Origin: Tyto alba
Taxonomy: Eukaryota; Chordata; Aves; Strigiformes; Tytonidae
NCBI RefSeq assembly: GCF_018691265.1
Contig: NW_024881301.1
Location: 11,731,752 to 11,795,751 of the forward strand
Reading direction: 5' to 3'
Length of the DNA: 64,000 nt
A model generated the notes under the pieces. That model was not told where the DNA came from and searched no databases. It saw only the letters and a list, made by a program, of their open reading frames with translations. This document shows, piece after piece, positions 28,701 through 42,160 of the stretch (its first letter is position 1; every line of letters starts with the position of its first letter). Position numbers and translations under genes: made by a program.

Positions 28701-30739
28701 CAGAAGGCATGGAGGAGCATCTCTGCTTCTCACCTGGCGGATATTCATCTTTGGAAAGATTGATTCTGACTTTTTAACTGCCTCTCTCAGGAACACGTAT
28801 AAAAGTTCTACACCTGTGAACGTCATAGGTATTTCTGTGTGATTTTGTGGGGGGGAAAAAAGTAGCTGAACTAAGAGAAGGTATAGCTTTCTAGGCTAAA
28901 TTTGACACATATTTTATGACCACGATTTATGTGAAACATAACTAGCAGTATTTGTGAAAAAAATTGGCCTCCAGTTTCTTTATATTAAATTAACCTGTTC
29001 TGAAGGGCTGCCAATTATAATCAGGCTTCTTTTGAAGAATTTACTGGGGATTACATTTTAAGAGAGCAATTTATTTGGTGAAAACATTTTATGTTATTTG
29101 CTTACAGTGCTATTTCTGTCATTTTACTGAAAAATTCTGGCCTAGTGTTTGTCACCGAAAGTGTTCAGCCTATAAATTATTGCAGTAAAATGTAATAAGT
29201 ATTAAAATAGGCCTAGATTATTCACAATGAGATGAAATTAATTTTCATATCTCCTGCTTTTGGGAGGAAGGAAAAATATCATGTTACCTGTCTGTACATA
29301 CAGAGAAGGAAGAATATTTATTAAGTCACATAATACACTTTATTGTTGATAGTATGTTAATTTCAGTTTTAGGTTAAGTTTAAAGTAATGGAGTGGTTAG
29401 TTGATGTTGGTGCATTTCAGTGATTGGGCACTGAAAATGGAAAAGGTACTTGATGGTTTTATTCCACCCATATCTTCTTCTGTCAAGATCTCTATTTCAA
29501 AGGTACTTAAAATAAACTTATCTAGAGCTATATGATTGGAAGATGGAAAGGAACAAAATTAATATTTTTTTTTATTCTTTCTAATAATTATGATTTTATC
29601 TGTCTTCAGTCTATGTGGTAGGTTTCACAAATGCCCATATTTCTCTCACAATTTCTGAGAAATTGTTTTAACTATTGCTTTAAGAATTGCTGAATAATTG
29701 GTTTTCATGCTTAGCTCTTTTGATATCCTTTTGCATTCTTAATTCTCCTTCTAAGAAAGACAGGATCTGAGGACTGGCCTTTATTTCTATTTTTAAAGCC
29801 AGTATTGCTTTTCAAGTATTGGTGTTTGAGCTCTAGCAAGAATTCTGTTATTTAGAAGTCTTGAAATGAACTTGCTTATTAAGATCACTGGCTGTCACTT
29901 CCAGTATGCCAGAGCTGTCAAAGGATTTCCCTTTTAATTAATTAATTATTGTTATGAGATGTCTTTCTGTTTCACCCTTTCCTGTTCTTCAGAATAAATA
30001 GACTGGTTCCTTGACATTTAGGGACCTCAGCTACAGGTATTCAGGATAGTTGCTGTCTGTGTTGGTTAGGGACAAGGAAGAAATAGTGTCTACTCCCCAA
30101 TAAATCCAAGAAAATTTACTGTTTTTACCTCAATGAAAATTCAGTAGATTCCCTTGTAATGTGCAGTCCAAGGACTGATCTCAGTAACTAAGCCTGGTGA
30201 AATGTGAAAGCTGGATAACGAAATCTACATGTTCATGGTCTTGCACGTGATGTGTGAGAAATTGCTGTCTCTGTTGGATTAAATACAATATAGATGCAGT
30301 AGGATAGAAAGAATGGTGGATGATTTTTCTGTCCCTCCGTTCTTCAGTCAACCTTGACAGCTAAAAAGGCAGTCTTGGTGAGGAAACAGTTATTGCACAT
30401 TCTGGGAAGAATTTTGATATGCCTAGATAGGCATCCTTTTCTTATTGACTGGCAATTACTGAAGATGATTGCTAGTGGGGGGAAAAAAGGTATCCTTCAT
30501 ATAAAAACTATTTCCTGCACTGGGAAACTTTGAAAATTAATAAATATCTGAGAAAACCGAGAAGCTACAGAACTGTGAGAGATTGTTGAGTAATAAGAAG
30601 TAATTAAAAGGTCATGAGAGAGAACAACAGTTTTCTCCTCTTACTCTAGAGGAAAATAAACACTGTTTAGTCTTTGTCTTGACTGTTACCACAGATCTGC
30701 TGAAACCAAGACAGAACAAACAGTGAACACAATTTATCA

Positions 30740-31090
30740 GTGGGCCATGATCTTTCTGATTTTCAGGGCCTGAAATGAGAAGTGATAGGTGCAAATCCAG
30801 TAAAAGTACTTAAAAGAGCTTAGGTGTCGTACCAAGGAGCTTTTTGGGTCTTGCAGTAAAATGCTGGACACTCACTGGGCGTGCAGGAGCTCCCGAATAC
30901 ATTTGAGAGATTCTCTGTGGGACAAGGAGAAAGCCAGGCATTCCAGGGCAGTTGGCAGAGTAGGCAGGCAGCTTCACCAACACACCTTGCCAAGCCTGTT
31001 TAGATCTAAGGAGCAGGGAAACTCTGAAGACAACTGAATCTCCAAAAGCTTTAGGTGGGTCTTCTGGAATACGCATCTTCCTGACAGTCC
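30740..31090. repeat. Possible ancient interspersed repeat, unclassified
   Basis: The motif CTGATTTTCAGGGCCTGA near 30757 and later short blocks such as GGACACTCACTGG and CAGGAGCTCCC resemble in style the old dispersed repeats common to bird, crocodile and turtle genomes. The match is impressionistic: I could not define termini, terminal repeats or a target duplication. It may equally be unique intron sequence. Confidence 0.25.
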
Positions 31091-34000
31091 ACAACTTGGT
31101 TTTTAATATAACTGTCTGCTTCCTCTTTTTCTGGTTGTGTTTTTTTTTTCTCTTATCTCTTACTGTATAGAACCTTAAAGTTTTTTACCTTCAGGATAAG
31201 TTCTTTTATCATGAGATTGTAGTGTCATCAGCCATCCCTCTGTCTCCTCCTCTTTGGACTGGTGAGTCTTGCATTCTTTTCTGCACAGCAGTACATCTTA
31301 ACAAGAGCATTGGAGAGTGTCTTCCCTCGAGAGAATTTAGGCATATATTGGCCAGTAAACTGACATGTAATCTGTTGATTTAAAAACAGGCACAGGGCAA
31401 GACTCTTCTGCTGCTTTTTTGAAAGGTGTCCACTGCTATGTTGTTGTGTTCCTTCCCTGGGGTTTATGTGAGGCATGGTCTGTGTTACAAATAGCATCTC
31501 GGGAGTCTGCGGTTAAAAAAATAGCTCACTTTTGGATTTTAGTAGGGCTGATAGCATCTGGCACAAGTTAGACTTGTAGAGGAAGGGTGGCAGGGCTCAA
31601 CTCATACCTGATGGTTCAGCTGAGCTTTCAGAAATAATCAGACTGCTTCAAGGAGTCAGATGCAAGCATTTCATACAGCCTGTTTGGGCTCATCATAGCC
31701 TTAGCTCTAGGGAATGCAGAGTGGAAATTGTCACTCATTGTTTTTAGGCAGTCTGGGACTGGGGGACAGCTAAATAGGGACAACAAATAACGAATGATTT
31801 TTACCTTAAAATCTTTTCCAAATTGTACTATTTGGAGGGTTTTTACCATTTCATAGTGTCTGCACTGCTGTCATAACCCCCGATTTCAGCTACATGCATA
31901 GCTTTTGTCATCTAAAAGCTTGTCCTAGTGGGACAAGAATGTATGATTTTACATAATTGTTTTTCTGTAATGTTTATGTATAGCAATTTCTTCTGGCTCC
32001 TGTTTGAATATTAACCTCTCTAAGGAACAGGAGTTTGTCTAGTCAATTAAAAACTGGAATTGTGAAGGAGGTCCATGCTAAAAAAAGTGTGCTTCTATCT
32101 GCCCCATGTCAGGTATGCCTTAAAGGAAGGGTGCTGAGAAAGTTGCAAGAAACTGAAAATGGTGTTTTAGATAGGAATAGCTCTTTCAACCTTAAGTATA
32201 GCATCACTGCGACTGCACTCTGTAATTACAATGTCACTTGAGAATTGCTTAACAATTTTGATGCTTTAAACTATGAAAGACTAATTCTGAGAAATGTTAT
32301 TTTAGTTCTGTGGCACTTGCAGTGGTGCACAGCTGCTTGAAATTTCTGAATGTACACTTTTTTTCTGCTTAGAAATTGGAGACAAAAAGGAACCTCTGAA
32401 ATGAACTGTCAAGCTTCCTTTAAGGAAGATGATTCAGATCTAACCTTCCACAATAGATGGTATCACTGGGGATGAATGAAGAATTCTGGAAGATGTAATG
32501 CCATTTCACCAACAGGAAAACACTTAATATTTAAGATAAAAATACTTTTTGAAAGCTCCTGACAGACTCAAAGTGACAAGGTAGTTCCTAGGCATTAGGT
32601 CAGTATCAGGATAGGAGACATCAGAAGAACAACCTGGGACGATATATTTAAGGAGAGCTAGGATGAAATGAAGGTAATACTGATTGAATTTGTCCCTGAG
32701 CTATTTTTGCTCAGAAATCTTGTAAATATCACATTTTAGTTTTTCCAAACTTACTTAAAATAAGATTCCTTGTGCTGCAGTGTGTGTAACTGTCAGGATG
32801 CATTTGTGAAGCTGTATACCTGTCAGTCAGACCAGATTGCTGAGATTTGACAGAGATACTATCTCATATCTGTACTTTCATAAACTTTTCGTAAATCTTT
32901 TCATCAAAGATGGAGAAGCTTGCTAATGAAATTAATAGTCTAGGTTTTTTTTCTTTTTGTTTTTGTTCCTTATTCTTCAAACTAGCCATTCTAGGTTGAG
33001 TCCTCCTTCCACCTATGATGAAAACCTACTGTGGAAGGTACCTCGGTCTGGTAGTGTGAATCGTATACACAATGTTGTTCTTCAGCTGTGTTAAATAATA
33101 CCTCACCAACAGTTAAAGTAAATACCCTGCAATATTTGAAATCTGTGGCACTTTGTAAAATCAAATCCTTCTGTTTTCTTGGTTTTGTTTCATTTTTCCT
33201 AAGTCTTGAGGGACACATTTAAAGCCTGACTAGATTTTCTCGTACACTTGTCTTTCCTTGATGTACCTCCATAGGTTTCACAGGCTTTCTCCTGGTGCAC
33301 ATCAGCATACCTGAAATCAGAAGCTGTTTCTGTTAATCTTCCAATACATCTGTCAGGCATTTTGAGTTGTGGTCATTTATGAATCCATAGAGAGTTACAC
33401 ATGGAGACATACACTACCTTTTTCTAAAGAAGACCTCTGTATCAGCCGTTTCCACTTCATAATTTCTTCCAAATAGAGGAATTTAAGACACTGTATATCT
33501 CTGGTTAAATGAAGAACAATCCAGTTGAAGGACATACCTCAAAGTAAACAGACGTTCTCTTGAAAAGCCATACTGGTTGAGCATGGATACTGAAATGGCT
33601 AGAACTCAGATGCAGTGACATGCAACAATTATTGCAAGGTAAAAAAACATTTAAAAAATAGATAGTATGAATTTCCTTTTTTGAAATTTAGTGCTGTGGG
33701 ATTTTGTGGAATATGTTAAAATGACAGTCTGCATACTCGGAGTCTCTGCACAGGTGTTGTCAAAGAGCAGATAATTAGCAAATGACTGCTCAAGTGAAGT
33801 TTTCTTAGAAAATTTATGTTTAGCAATATATTTCTTGTTTTTTCTTCTTTACAAAATAATTGTTTTTATATAATTTTCAGTATGTGATACCATGTTAGCT
33901 AATTGCTCAAAAAAAAAAAATCTCATGTATTTTTGGGGGTTTGAGTCATTATAGTCATCCTTTCCCCAAAGTTCTCATAAAGCACTAATAACAAACATTT

Positions 34001-37000
34001 TTACCAGATTACAGGTTCAGTTACTTTTTTTTGAAATAGTAAAGTGTAAGTTATATTTCATGCATACATTTATTGTTATTCTTAATGTCAAGGGACTTAA
34101 ACATTTTTGGCCTTCAGCTTCTTTATCATAATTGTAGAACATCATACGTTCTGATGGAGATGGATTTAGACTATTTATTGACTGGATGTTTTTCATGAAA
34201 TAGGGGTGGTGAACAGAAAGAATGCATTGAAATTCAGTAATGTTCATAATTCATCTATCATAATTTCATAAATGGAAAAGACTAAGACAAGCTGCCATCC
34301 ATCAAAATTATTTAACTGCACTCCAGGGTAAGTTAAATTATATTAAACAACTTTTGGCTTAACAGATTTGGAGAATTGTATTGAGCAAGTTGCATCTTCT
34401 CTGTCAGCTTACCGCTACTGTTCAGTGATTTACGGTTTTGACATTTGTTACAAAACATTTAATTTGAACTAGAGATTTTTCAAAGCTGCTTTAACAACAA
34501 ACTTGCATAGATAAAGCATTATATATGCCTAGCACATAAATAGCAGCAACCAAACCTAAATTGGAAGCAATACTACTGTAAATCTGAATTGTCCTTTAGA
34601 GATATCTTCTTGTTCCTTGGATTAGATGATGGGGTGTCAGGGCCTTAAAGGAGCTGATTTTCTAATTTAGGCAGCTGTGTCCAAAGTCAAGGAGAAGTAA
34701 ATCCTATTTCAATCCTGACTCTTTAACCTTTATGTTTGGTATATGCCTCAGTTTCTTTCCTGCCTTGTTGAGATAAATAAACTGTTGTGTTTTGCTTGTA
34801 TGACAGTTTTTCCAAACTAAACTTTCTCCCCATTAATAAGAAACAAGCTAAATAAAGAGGAACAAGAGTTAACCAACTAGTTTCTTTGTACTTTTCTACA
34901 TACGTGACAATTAGCCATTTAATCAGCTTCACGTCTGTTGAGGAGTATCAGAACATAGAAAAACATGTGTTAGCTTTTTCTCACCCAACACAAAAGAGAC
35001 TTTTATGGAAAAGAAATGATGGCATGCTAATGCTGAATTCCAGGCGTTGGCATGTGGTGATTTAGAGCGAGTATTGGCTTCTGTACCATGTCAGTGACTG
35101 TGAAGGACACTAGCAAGGATTGGTAGAAATTATTGAAAGGATACAACAGCAATGCTGGTAGAGACTCCAGAAGGTGAGCTGCACCAGCTGCTGGACACAG
35201 CCCAGGTCTGCAGTTTATGGATTGACGTGTTGCAGCACAGTTGCCAGCTGCAGAGTTAGATCTTCATCCTCTGCCCAGTTTAACAGGATCTGAAATATGA
35301 CAAATTTAAGGGCTGTCAGGCTTTCTTCTTTAAACTGTTGGGATGTGGCTGCTGTTGGACCCAGGGCATCAGCTTGGAGATTCCGTCTGTGCTGTAAATC
35401 CACATGCTTGGCTGTTGGTCAGTATAACTGCATGGGTGTGATTCAGCAACATTACTCTGAACTGTATGACTTGGCTTGAAGAAGCTTAGGATCTCCCCTA
35501 GAAATACTAGATGGAGCAAAAGTGTTGGGCAAAATAACTCCCCCCCACTGGGAATTCTGCTGAATAGCTGTGCTGAGCACAGATGTTGTTTCTGAAGTGC
35601 GGCAGTTATGTTTTCAAATGAGTTCATAATTTTGAAGATAGTACTGTGGTTCCTCTTGCACTTAGGCACAAAATAGAAGTATCTCTGCAAGGCATTTCAG
35701 TTAAGGAAAAAATGGAGAAAAGAAGGAGGGGTGACAGAACCACAACTTGTAGATATTGAACTTCCAGTGTTCCTTGATTTATATGTCCACAAACTCAAGT
35801 TAGTGTAATTTTGTTTCATCTTAATAGTAAAAAGTCATCCCCACAGATTTGCCTTGGTGTCTGTTTAGGGTATTTGCCGTATTTACTCTGTTGGTAATTA
35901 ACTTCTCAGTTAGCACCATCATAAATACATGTCTGTGAAATGCTCTTCTGCATTCTTCACAAGTTCTGTACTGCTTTCAAAATATCCAGAGAAGTTCTCA
36001 AGATCTTTCCAGCTGATGGAATTTTTAAGTCACCAGAACATTTTTTTAAAAGCTTATATTGTATTTTGTCTCTACTTAAGTGTAATAATATGATATAAAC
36101 TTAATAGTTTTAAAGCGCTGGTTTTAAAAATTGTTCTTTAATGCTTTTTTACATCTAATTGTTCCTTCTCTTACTTTGAGTCATGAGGCCAGTTCTTTGC
36201 AGAAGAGTCTGAAAAGGATTCCATTCTTAATCCAGACCTTTTCATCTTTCCTGAATTATCTCCTTTACTCTTTAATGCATCATCATTATGTTGAGGAAGT
36301 TGCGCCAGTGCTGTCTGAGTTGGGGAGAAGTTAAATCCTCTTAAGTGTTGCTCTCTACACTGTTTTTTCTACTCTTGGTCACGCTCCTTGATTAATTAAT
36401 CTTGTTACTTTTTTGGGGGCTACATCTCTGATGCTTTCTTTTCTCTCATGTGTGCATACCATCTTCAAATATTTTCTTATATTCCTAAAGTCATATGTGT
36501 TCTTTTCTTCCTCTGCAGAAAACCATTGTGTATGTCTTCCCCTCCTCCTCCATCAGTTACTGCAGCATCTGCTGGTGTTCCTTTGTATAGTCAAATTGGA
36601 AATCCAATTCTAGTAGAGTTCTTACTGCGCAGCCTTTCCCTTGACTTGCCTTCTTCACTAAAAGCTTCCTAATGTCACCTTTTGTGGATTATCATGTTTG
36701 TAAATTTGCTGTTGGCTGTGACTGCCTTTCCTTCTGTTAAGCAAGGCTAGTTGGGTTTACCTACCTGCAACTTAAGGTCTTCTTGTAGCTGTTTACAGGC
36801 TATCTTCCATGCCCCATAGTCACAGGACTTCTACATGCTTACCTTCATTCAAAAAAATATCTTCTAGCCTGACACTGAGATTATGTGCAAGTAATTAGTC
36901 AACTGATTAGGGTGAGGAGCAGTGAAAGGCAGCCTAACATGATCCTAATTATGGGCTTTTGGCAATGTGGTGAAAGATGAACAAAGATGATTACAGAGAG

Positions 37001-37595
37001 ATGGGCCTTAAAGGCCAGGATTTACAGTTTTTAGTAAAGGATTTACAGTACAGAAGCTGTTGTTGATTTACCATCTGTGAGAATTGCTGCAGCAGTGTTA
37101 ATTTGAGATGTTAGCTTGTGACTCTCTTCATGAGTAACTCGGCATGATAATGGTGTCCCCTTTTTAAAATAATGAAACCGTCTTTGTTGCTACGTTTTTT
37201 TGTTCGTCTGTTTGGGGTGGAACTTCACAGGGACTGTTGTTTGCTGTACTCAGCAAACAATACCTCAAGATTTCATTCTTGTCAGGTTTGGTGAATATCA
37301 AATGGCTTCACATAGTGTTGAGGATACTGTAATGCAGGAGTTAGTTCCCTGCAAAGAAAATGCCAGAGTTGGGGCATTGCCATATATAAGCCATAACATC
37401 AGTAGCAAGCAAGCACATGAGGAAGCTCTGATGTTTTTCCTTAGCAAGGAACAATGTGATCAGATGGCAGCTGAGTGAAAGTGCAACTTCCCCATTACCC
37501 TCATGTATCTACCTGGCTTGGAAGCATGGTTGGTGAAAAGGACAGACTGTTAGTAGGCCATTTTTTCTGCCTTAATATGCTTAATCTGGGAAAAC

Positions 37596-37615
37596 AAAAA
37601 AAAAAAAAAAAAAAA
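37596..37615. repeat. A20 homopolymer
   Basis: Twenty A residues are followed by a short G-rich stretch. No retroposed sequence is recognisable upstream. Confidence 0.85.
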
Positions 37616-38650
37616 GTGCAGGGGGTGGGGTGAGATATGGGTGAGTATCACTAGTCTTTTGGGACTGAAGAACAGATCTACTGCTGCAAATCAGTGAAGG
37701 AGGAAAATTACTTTAGTATTAATATTGCACTTACCTTAAATAAGTCTCCAGTATGCATAAATTTGAAGCTAGGCTAAAATACTTCCCTGAAAAATTGGAA
37801 TGTAAACATGCTGAACAACAGTAAGAAAAATAAGAGGTACAAATTTTATGTTATTGGTTGCTCTACTTTAATTCTTGGTTGCTCTCAGGCTTACGTGAGG
37901 TTAGGAGGAGGAAAAAGAGAAAATAAAAACTGCCTAAGAACACGGGAAAATATGGCTGAATGTGATGAGTGTATAAAATGTAGGATGCTTGTCTTGTAAA
38001 TGAGGCAATTTTCTGCAGAAAGATCCATGGTTTTGTGGTACACTCACAACTATGGAGAAACAGACATGCATTTTGTCAACTATGGTTTAAATTCTACTTC
38101 AATAAAATAACCTTCTAAAGAATAGAAACTGTGAAACACAGTGGAACCGGCCATACGTCTTGCAACTACTAGTCTCAATTTTAAAGAACAAAAGCTTCTT
38201 ATAAATTTTTCTCCAGAAAGTTCTCATGCACAGAATTTCCTGTCTCCATGACCGTTTGTTTAGTCTCTTACTTACTTTTGTCAAGCTCTGTTTCTGTAGC
38301 CCCATTGTTTGCAAATCAATGCCTTTCTAAATAAAATACCATATTTCCCAGAACACTGCTAATAATTTCATGCCACAGGTGAGTTATATCACAATATTTT
38401 TTTCCAATGTGAATAAAACAAACTGTGTGAAAAGGCATCATGTGTGCGTGTTCCTAAAAGTCAATCCAGTTCAGTGGATTTATTTGGAAGGGCAGTGACT
38501 TCACTGATACTGAGGATGTTTTCTGTTATAGGTGATTATTTTACATCACTGCTCTGACTGTATGGTTACATATGTTATTTTTATGAAACATTTTGGACTG
38601 TTAGGTTCTACGTGAAAATATCTGTATTATTGTTTTTCTGTTTAAGTTCT

Positions 38651-38728
38651 TTTTTGTTTGTTTGTTTTTATGTGGGGGGGTTTTGTTTGTTTGTTTACTT
38701 TTTGTTTTGTTTTGTTTTGTTTTGTTTT
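38651..38728. repeat. (GTTT)n / (GTTTT)n compound microsatellite
   Basis: GTTT units, an interrupting G7 run at about 38674-38680, more GTTT units, then at least five GTTTT units. Length is likely variable between individuals. Confidence 0.85.
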
Positions 38729-40407
38729 CCAGGGAGGATAGTTCTGGTAAAGAATATCTCTGCTTCACAATTCAGAACTCCTTTTTAGGTTAGGAATTGC
38801 ATGGTGCTGTCCTTTACTGCTACTCTTGGAAATTTAATTGTTAGCATCATAAACCCGCATGACTGTATCGGCATGCTTGTTTCTAATGAGAAAAAGACAT
38901 GCCTTTCTAACAATTCACAGGTGGTTACTTCTTCCAGAACTAATGTGGATTTGGAAGTAGTAGAGAAAAAGACTGTCAAATTTATATGCAGAATGTTACT
39001 AATAACAATTACGGAATTGTTCGGTTTATCCTTGTTAAGAAGGGAGGAAAAGTAAAATAGGTTATAAAAATGGAGTGGAAGTGGGGGAAAGAGGAGAAGG
39101 AGAAGTGGAGGTGCATTTAAAAAGTTAGGAGTTGCTGAAAAATGGTAGGACAAAGCATTAAAAGGGTGAATGGGATGACCAAGTAATCACAAGTCTGTCA
39201 AGCAGACATTAGTTTGGTGCATAGTAGTAGAATGCCTGCCTGGGATGCAACTGCTGCATATCTGTAATTCTTCATTAATTAATTTCTATCAACACAATGT
39301 TACGGTGAATGATCTTTTCTCAAGAGAATGTGATGTTTTGAGAGAGTAACTTTGACTTTTCAAAGATATGTGACATACAATATTTGTAAAATGTTTGATT
39401 TGGTGCCACGTGACATGTTGATTTAGAAATTGGAATGATACAGAATCATCAACATACATCAAGTGTATTTTTTAAAAAATAGCTAATAAGTCTCAATAAC
39501 ATAATTGTAGTCAGTAATCAATGTGGAGTATGTGGAGGCCCTCTGAGGTTTAATTTTCGATCTGACAGTGTTTAACCTTTTTACTAGTTATGAGGAAGAA
39601 ATATAGAGTCATTACTGATAAAAGCATGCAGATGACAACAAGGCCAGCGCCATGGTAAGTAGTGATCAGAGGAGAGCTAAGTGATCTTGAAAGCTGAAGT
39701 GCAAGAAAGCACTGTATGTTTTGACACAGAAATGAAAACATGCCTCCAGCCTAATGAAACACTATCAAGGAAACAATGATTGAAAAAGACTTGGAAGCCA
39801 TTCTTTTTGATGTCTGATCAGAAGTATCTGAAACAGGAGGAATACTTAGCGTTATTGTAATGTCAATGGAATGCTGATCTAGATCATATGGCATCACAAC
39901 TTATGAAGGACAACAGTCTCAACGGAGCTCAGAAGAACTATGTTGAACCATTAGGTGTTTGAAAGCACACCTTTGAAATTCCTTAAAACTGCCACTAGAA
40001 TCTATTCAATAAATCAAATTTACAGTATTTGATCTAGGTTTGCAAGGATGCTGTGGAGGACTGCTGTTTAATAATTGAGGCAACCCAGAGAGTGGCAGGC
40101 CGCTAGTAAAACAATCCTGAATGACTATAAAATTTAGACTGAGAATTAGGTGAATTTATTTTGAAAAAACTTAAGGGTTGAAGGGGACATTCCTTTGGTA
40201 CCTGTGGTCCTGAGGGGCTGCACCCATGATTGCTGAGAGCGAGCTCACTGATGTCATTGCAAGGCTATTTTTCATAAGCTTTGAATGATCATGGTGATGG
40301 GGAGACGTGTTTGAGAACTGGAGGAAAGCAAATGTCACTCCTGTCTTCAAAAAGGGCAAGTAAGAGGACCCAGGAAACTACAGGCAGGTCAGCCTCACCT
40401 CAGTCCC

Positions 40408-40891
40408 GTGGAAGGTGATGGAGCAATTAATTCGGGAAACCATTTCCAGGCATATGAAGGTCAAGAAGGTTATCAGGAACAGTTGACACAAATTCACCAA
40501 GGGGAAGTGACCAACTTGATAACTTTCTTGACCAACTTAATAGCCTATGATGAAACGACTGGTTTGGTAGATGAGGTGAGAGCACTGGATATTGTCTACC
40601 TTGACTACCTTAAGGTTTTGACACTGTCTCCCATAAGATCCTCACAGAGAAACTGATAAGTATGGGCTGGATAAGCAGATGGTGGGGCGGGCAGAAAACT
40701 ATCCAAACAGCCAGGCCCAGAGAGTGGTGATCAGTGGCACAAAGTCCAGTTGGAGGCCACTGAATTGTGGTGTACCCGGGGGGTCTGTATTTGGTTCAGT
40801 CCAATTCAACATCTTCATTAATGATCTGGATGATGGGACAGAGTGTACTCTCAATAAGTTTGCAGATGACACAAAACTGAGATGTGACTGA
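40408..40891 (+). pseudogene. CR1 ORF2 reverse transcriptase remnant
   Basis: CR1 ORF2 encodes an endonuclease and a reverse transcriptase used for target-primed insertion; only the central reverse transcriptase part remains here. One frame, from 40408 to about 40630, carries a TTGLVDEVRALDIVYLDYL segment that corresponds to the region around the first catalytic aspartate. A different frame, from 40679 to 40891, carries [12 protein letters not shown] and then FADDTKL; FADD at 40859-40870 is the polymerase (F/Y)ADD catalytic motif. The two parts lie in different frames, so at least one frameshift separates them, and a stop follows shortly after FADD. No functional protein can be made. Assignment to CR1 is secure from both the peptide and the surrounding CR1 DNA. 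Confidence 0.85.
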
Positions 40892-41202
40892 TGTGCCAGA
40901 TGGTCATTCAGCAAGGGCAAATGCAAAGTCCTGCACCTGGAGAGGAACAATCCCAGACACCCGTACAGGCTGGGACCTGCCCAGCTGGAGATCAGCTTTG
41001 CAGAAAAGGACCTGGGGGTCCTGGTGGACAGCAGGTTCACCATGACCCAGCAATATGGCCTCACTGCAAAGAAGACCAGTGATATCCTGGGCTGCATTAG
41101 GAGTGTTGCCAGCAGGTCAAGGGAGGTGATCCTTCCCACCTGCTCAGCACTGGTGATGCCACAACTGGAGTGCTGGGTCCAGTTGTGGGCTCTCCAGTAC
41201 AA
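40699..41202 (-). other. Antisense open frame over CR1 (not a gene)
   Basis: A 167-codon open frame runs on the strand opposite the CR1 reverse transcriptase and its downstream region. It has no independent domain and is explained by the composition of CR1. It is noted because its length could mislead an automatic annotation. Confidence 0.8.
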
Positions 41203-41683
41203 GAGAGGTAAATGTACTGGGGAGAATCCACTGATGGGCCTCTAAGATGGTGAAGGGACCGGAGCATCTTTCATATAAGTAAAGGTTGGGAGAGTTAGGA
41301 ATGCTCAGCCTGGACAGCAGAAGGCTCAAGGGGATTTTATTAATGTCTACAAATACCCAAGTGGAGCGTGCAAAGAGGATGGAGCCAGGCTCTTTCCAGA
41401 GGTGCCCAGAGCCAGGACCAGAGGGAACAGGCAAAACCCAAAACACAGGAGGTTGCCTCTGAACATTAGGGAACACTGTTTCCCTGTGAGAGTGAGCAAG
41501 TGCTGGCGCAGGTTGTCCAGGGAGGCGGTGGAGTCTCCAGCCTTGGAAATACTCAGAAACCATTTGGGTGTTATTCTGGGCAGGCAGGTCTGGGTGGCCT
41601 TGTTTGAGCAGGGGGGTTGGACCAGATAACCTTCATCCTTGGGAGTAGTAAAAAGCCATCTGAAGATGGTCCTGAGTAGCCTG

Positions 41684-41691
41684 CTCTAGGT
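41684..41691. repeat. Left 8-base target site duplication of the hAT element
   Basis: CTCTAGGT lies directly before the hAT terminus and is repeated exactly at 42591-42598. An 8-base duplication is the hallmark of hAT transposition. It falls within CR1 sequence, where a single copy of the motif is expected. Confidence 0.93.
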
Positions 41692-42160
41692 CAATGATCT
41701 CCAAACTCTTTTGATCATGCACCCCTGTCAGTAAATATTTTTGAGCATGCGCTCTCAATATGTGCATATTTATTTATAATTTAAATACACATACTACTAT
41801 ACAAATATAATTAGTATAGTTAAAGCATGCACAAAAAAAGTTTAAAAAGGATGATACAAAGATAAAAAATATTTTAAAATTTTATTTTAGTAATAGTAAA
41901 ACCCCCCTTTTTGTTCTTCTAGTAGTGTTATTAATAATACATTGTTTAGGGACATCTGTGTGATTGAATATGCTTCATTATTTTTAAAAATTTTGGTTTA
42001 ACACTTTATGATGCAGTAATTTGAAGGTCTGCTTCTAAGTTCTATTTATTTAAATATTGAGAATTTCAAATCTTTCTGGCCAAGTTCTTGTGAGATCTGA
42101 TTAGGTCATCACTTGTTACCTTGTAATGTTGCTTACAAAGAGCTCTTACTAAGGAGAAAT

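Larger units (their letters stand above)
21297..40184. other. Intron-like sequence without recognisable genes (probable PTPRM intron 1)
   Basis: No exon, RNA gene or well-preserved mobile element could be supported. The content is AT-rich single-copy-looking sequence with a (CCTC)n tract at 27661-27685, an A20 run at 37596-37615, a GTTT/GTTTT tract at 38651-38728 and a purine-rich stretch at about 39069-39112. A somewhat more GC-rich patch at 28620-28745 contains a short hairpin, described separately. The segment about 30740-31090 has a texture reminiscent of old amniote interspersed repeats. Open frames, including one of 122 codons on the - strand at 21589-21957, have no recognisable domain. 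Confidence 0.55.
40185..41645 (+). mobile_element. CR1 LINE with partial reverse transcriptase, decayed
   Basis: The order of recognisable CR1 blocks on the + strand is continuous: the GGGCTGCACCC block at about 40216, 'actggaggaaagcaaatgtc' at about 40317, the reverse transcriptase region to 40890, the 'aagtcctgcacctgg' block at about 40925, the 'ggtgatccttcccacctgct' block at about 41127, and a first 3' end with 'ttgagcaggggggttgg' at about 41603. Compared with the general CR1 layout, about 90 bases seem missing near 40900, just after the reverse transcriptase motif. It is 5'-truncated but much longer than the copy at 20760, and lies in the same orientation as PTPRM. Boundaries are approximate. 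It is dead: the reading frame is shifted and stopped (see the pseudogene entry). Confidence 0.9.
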
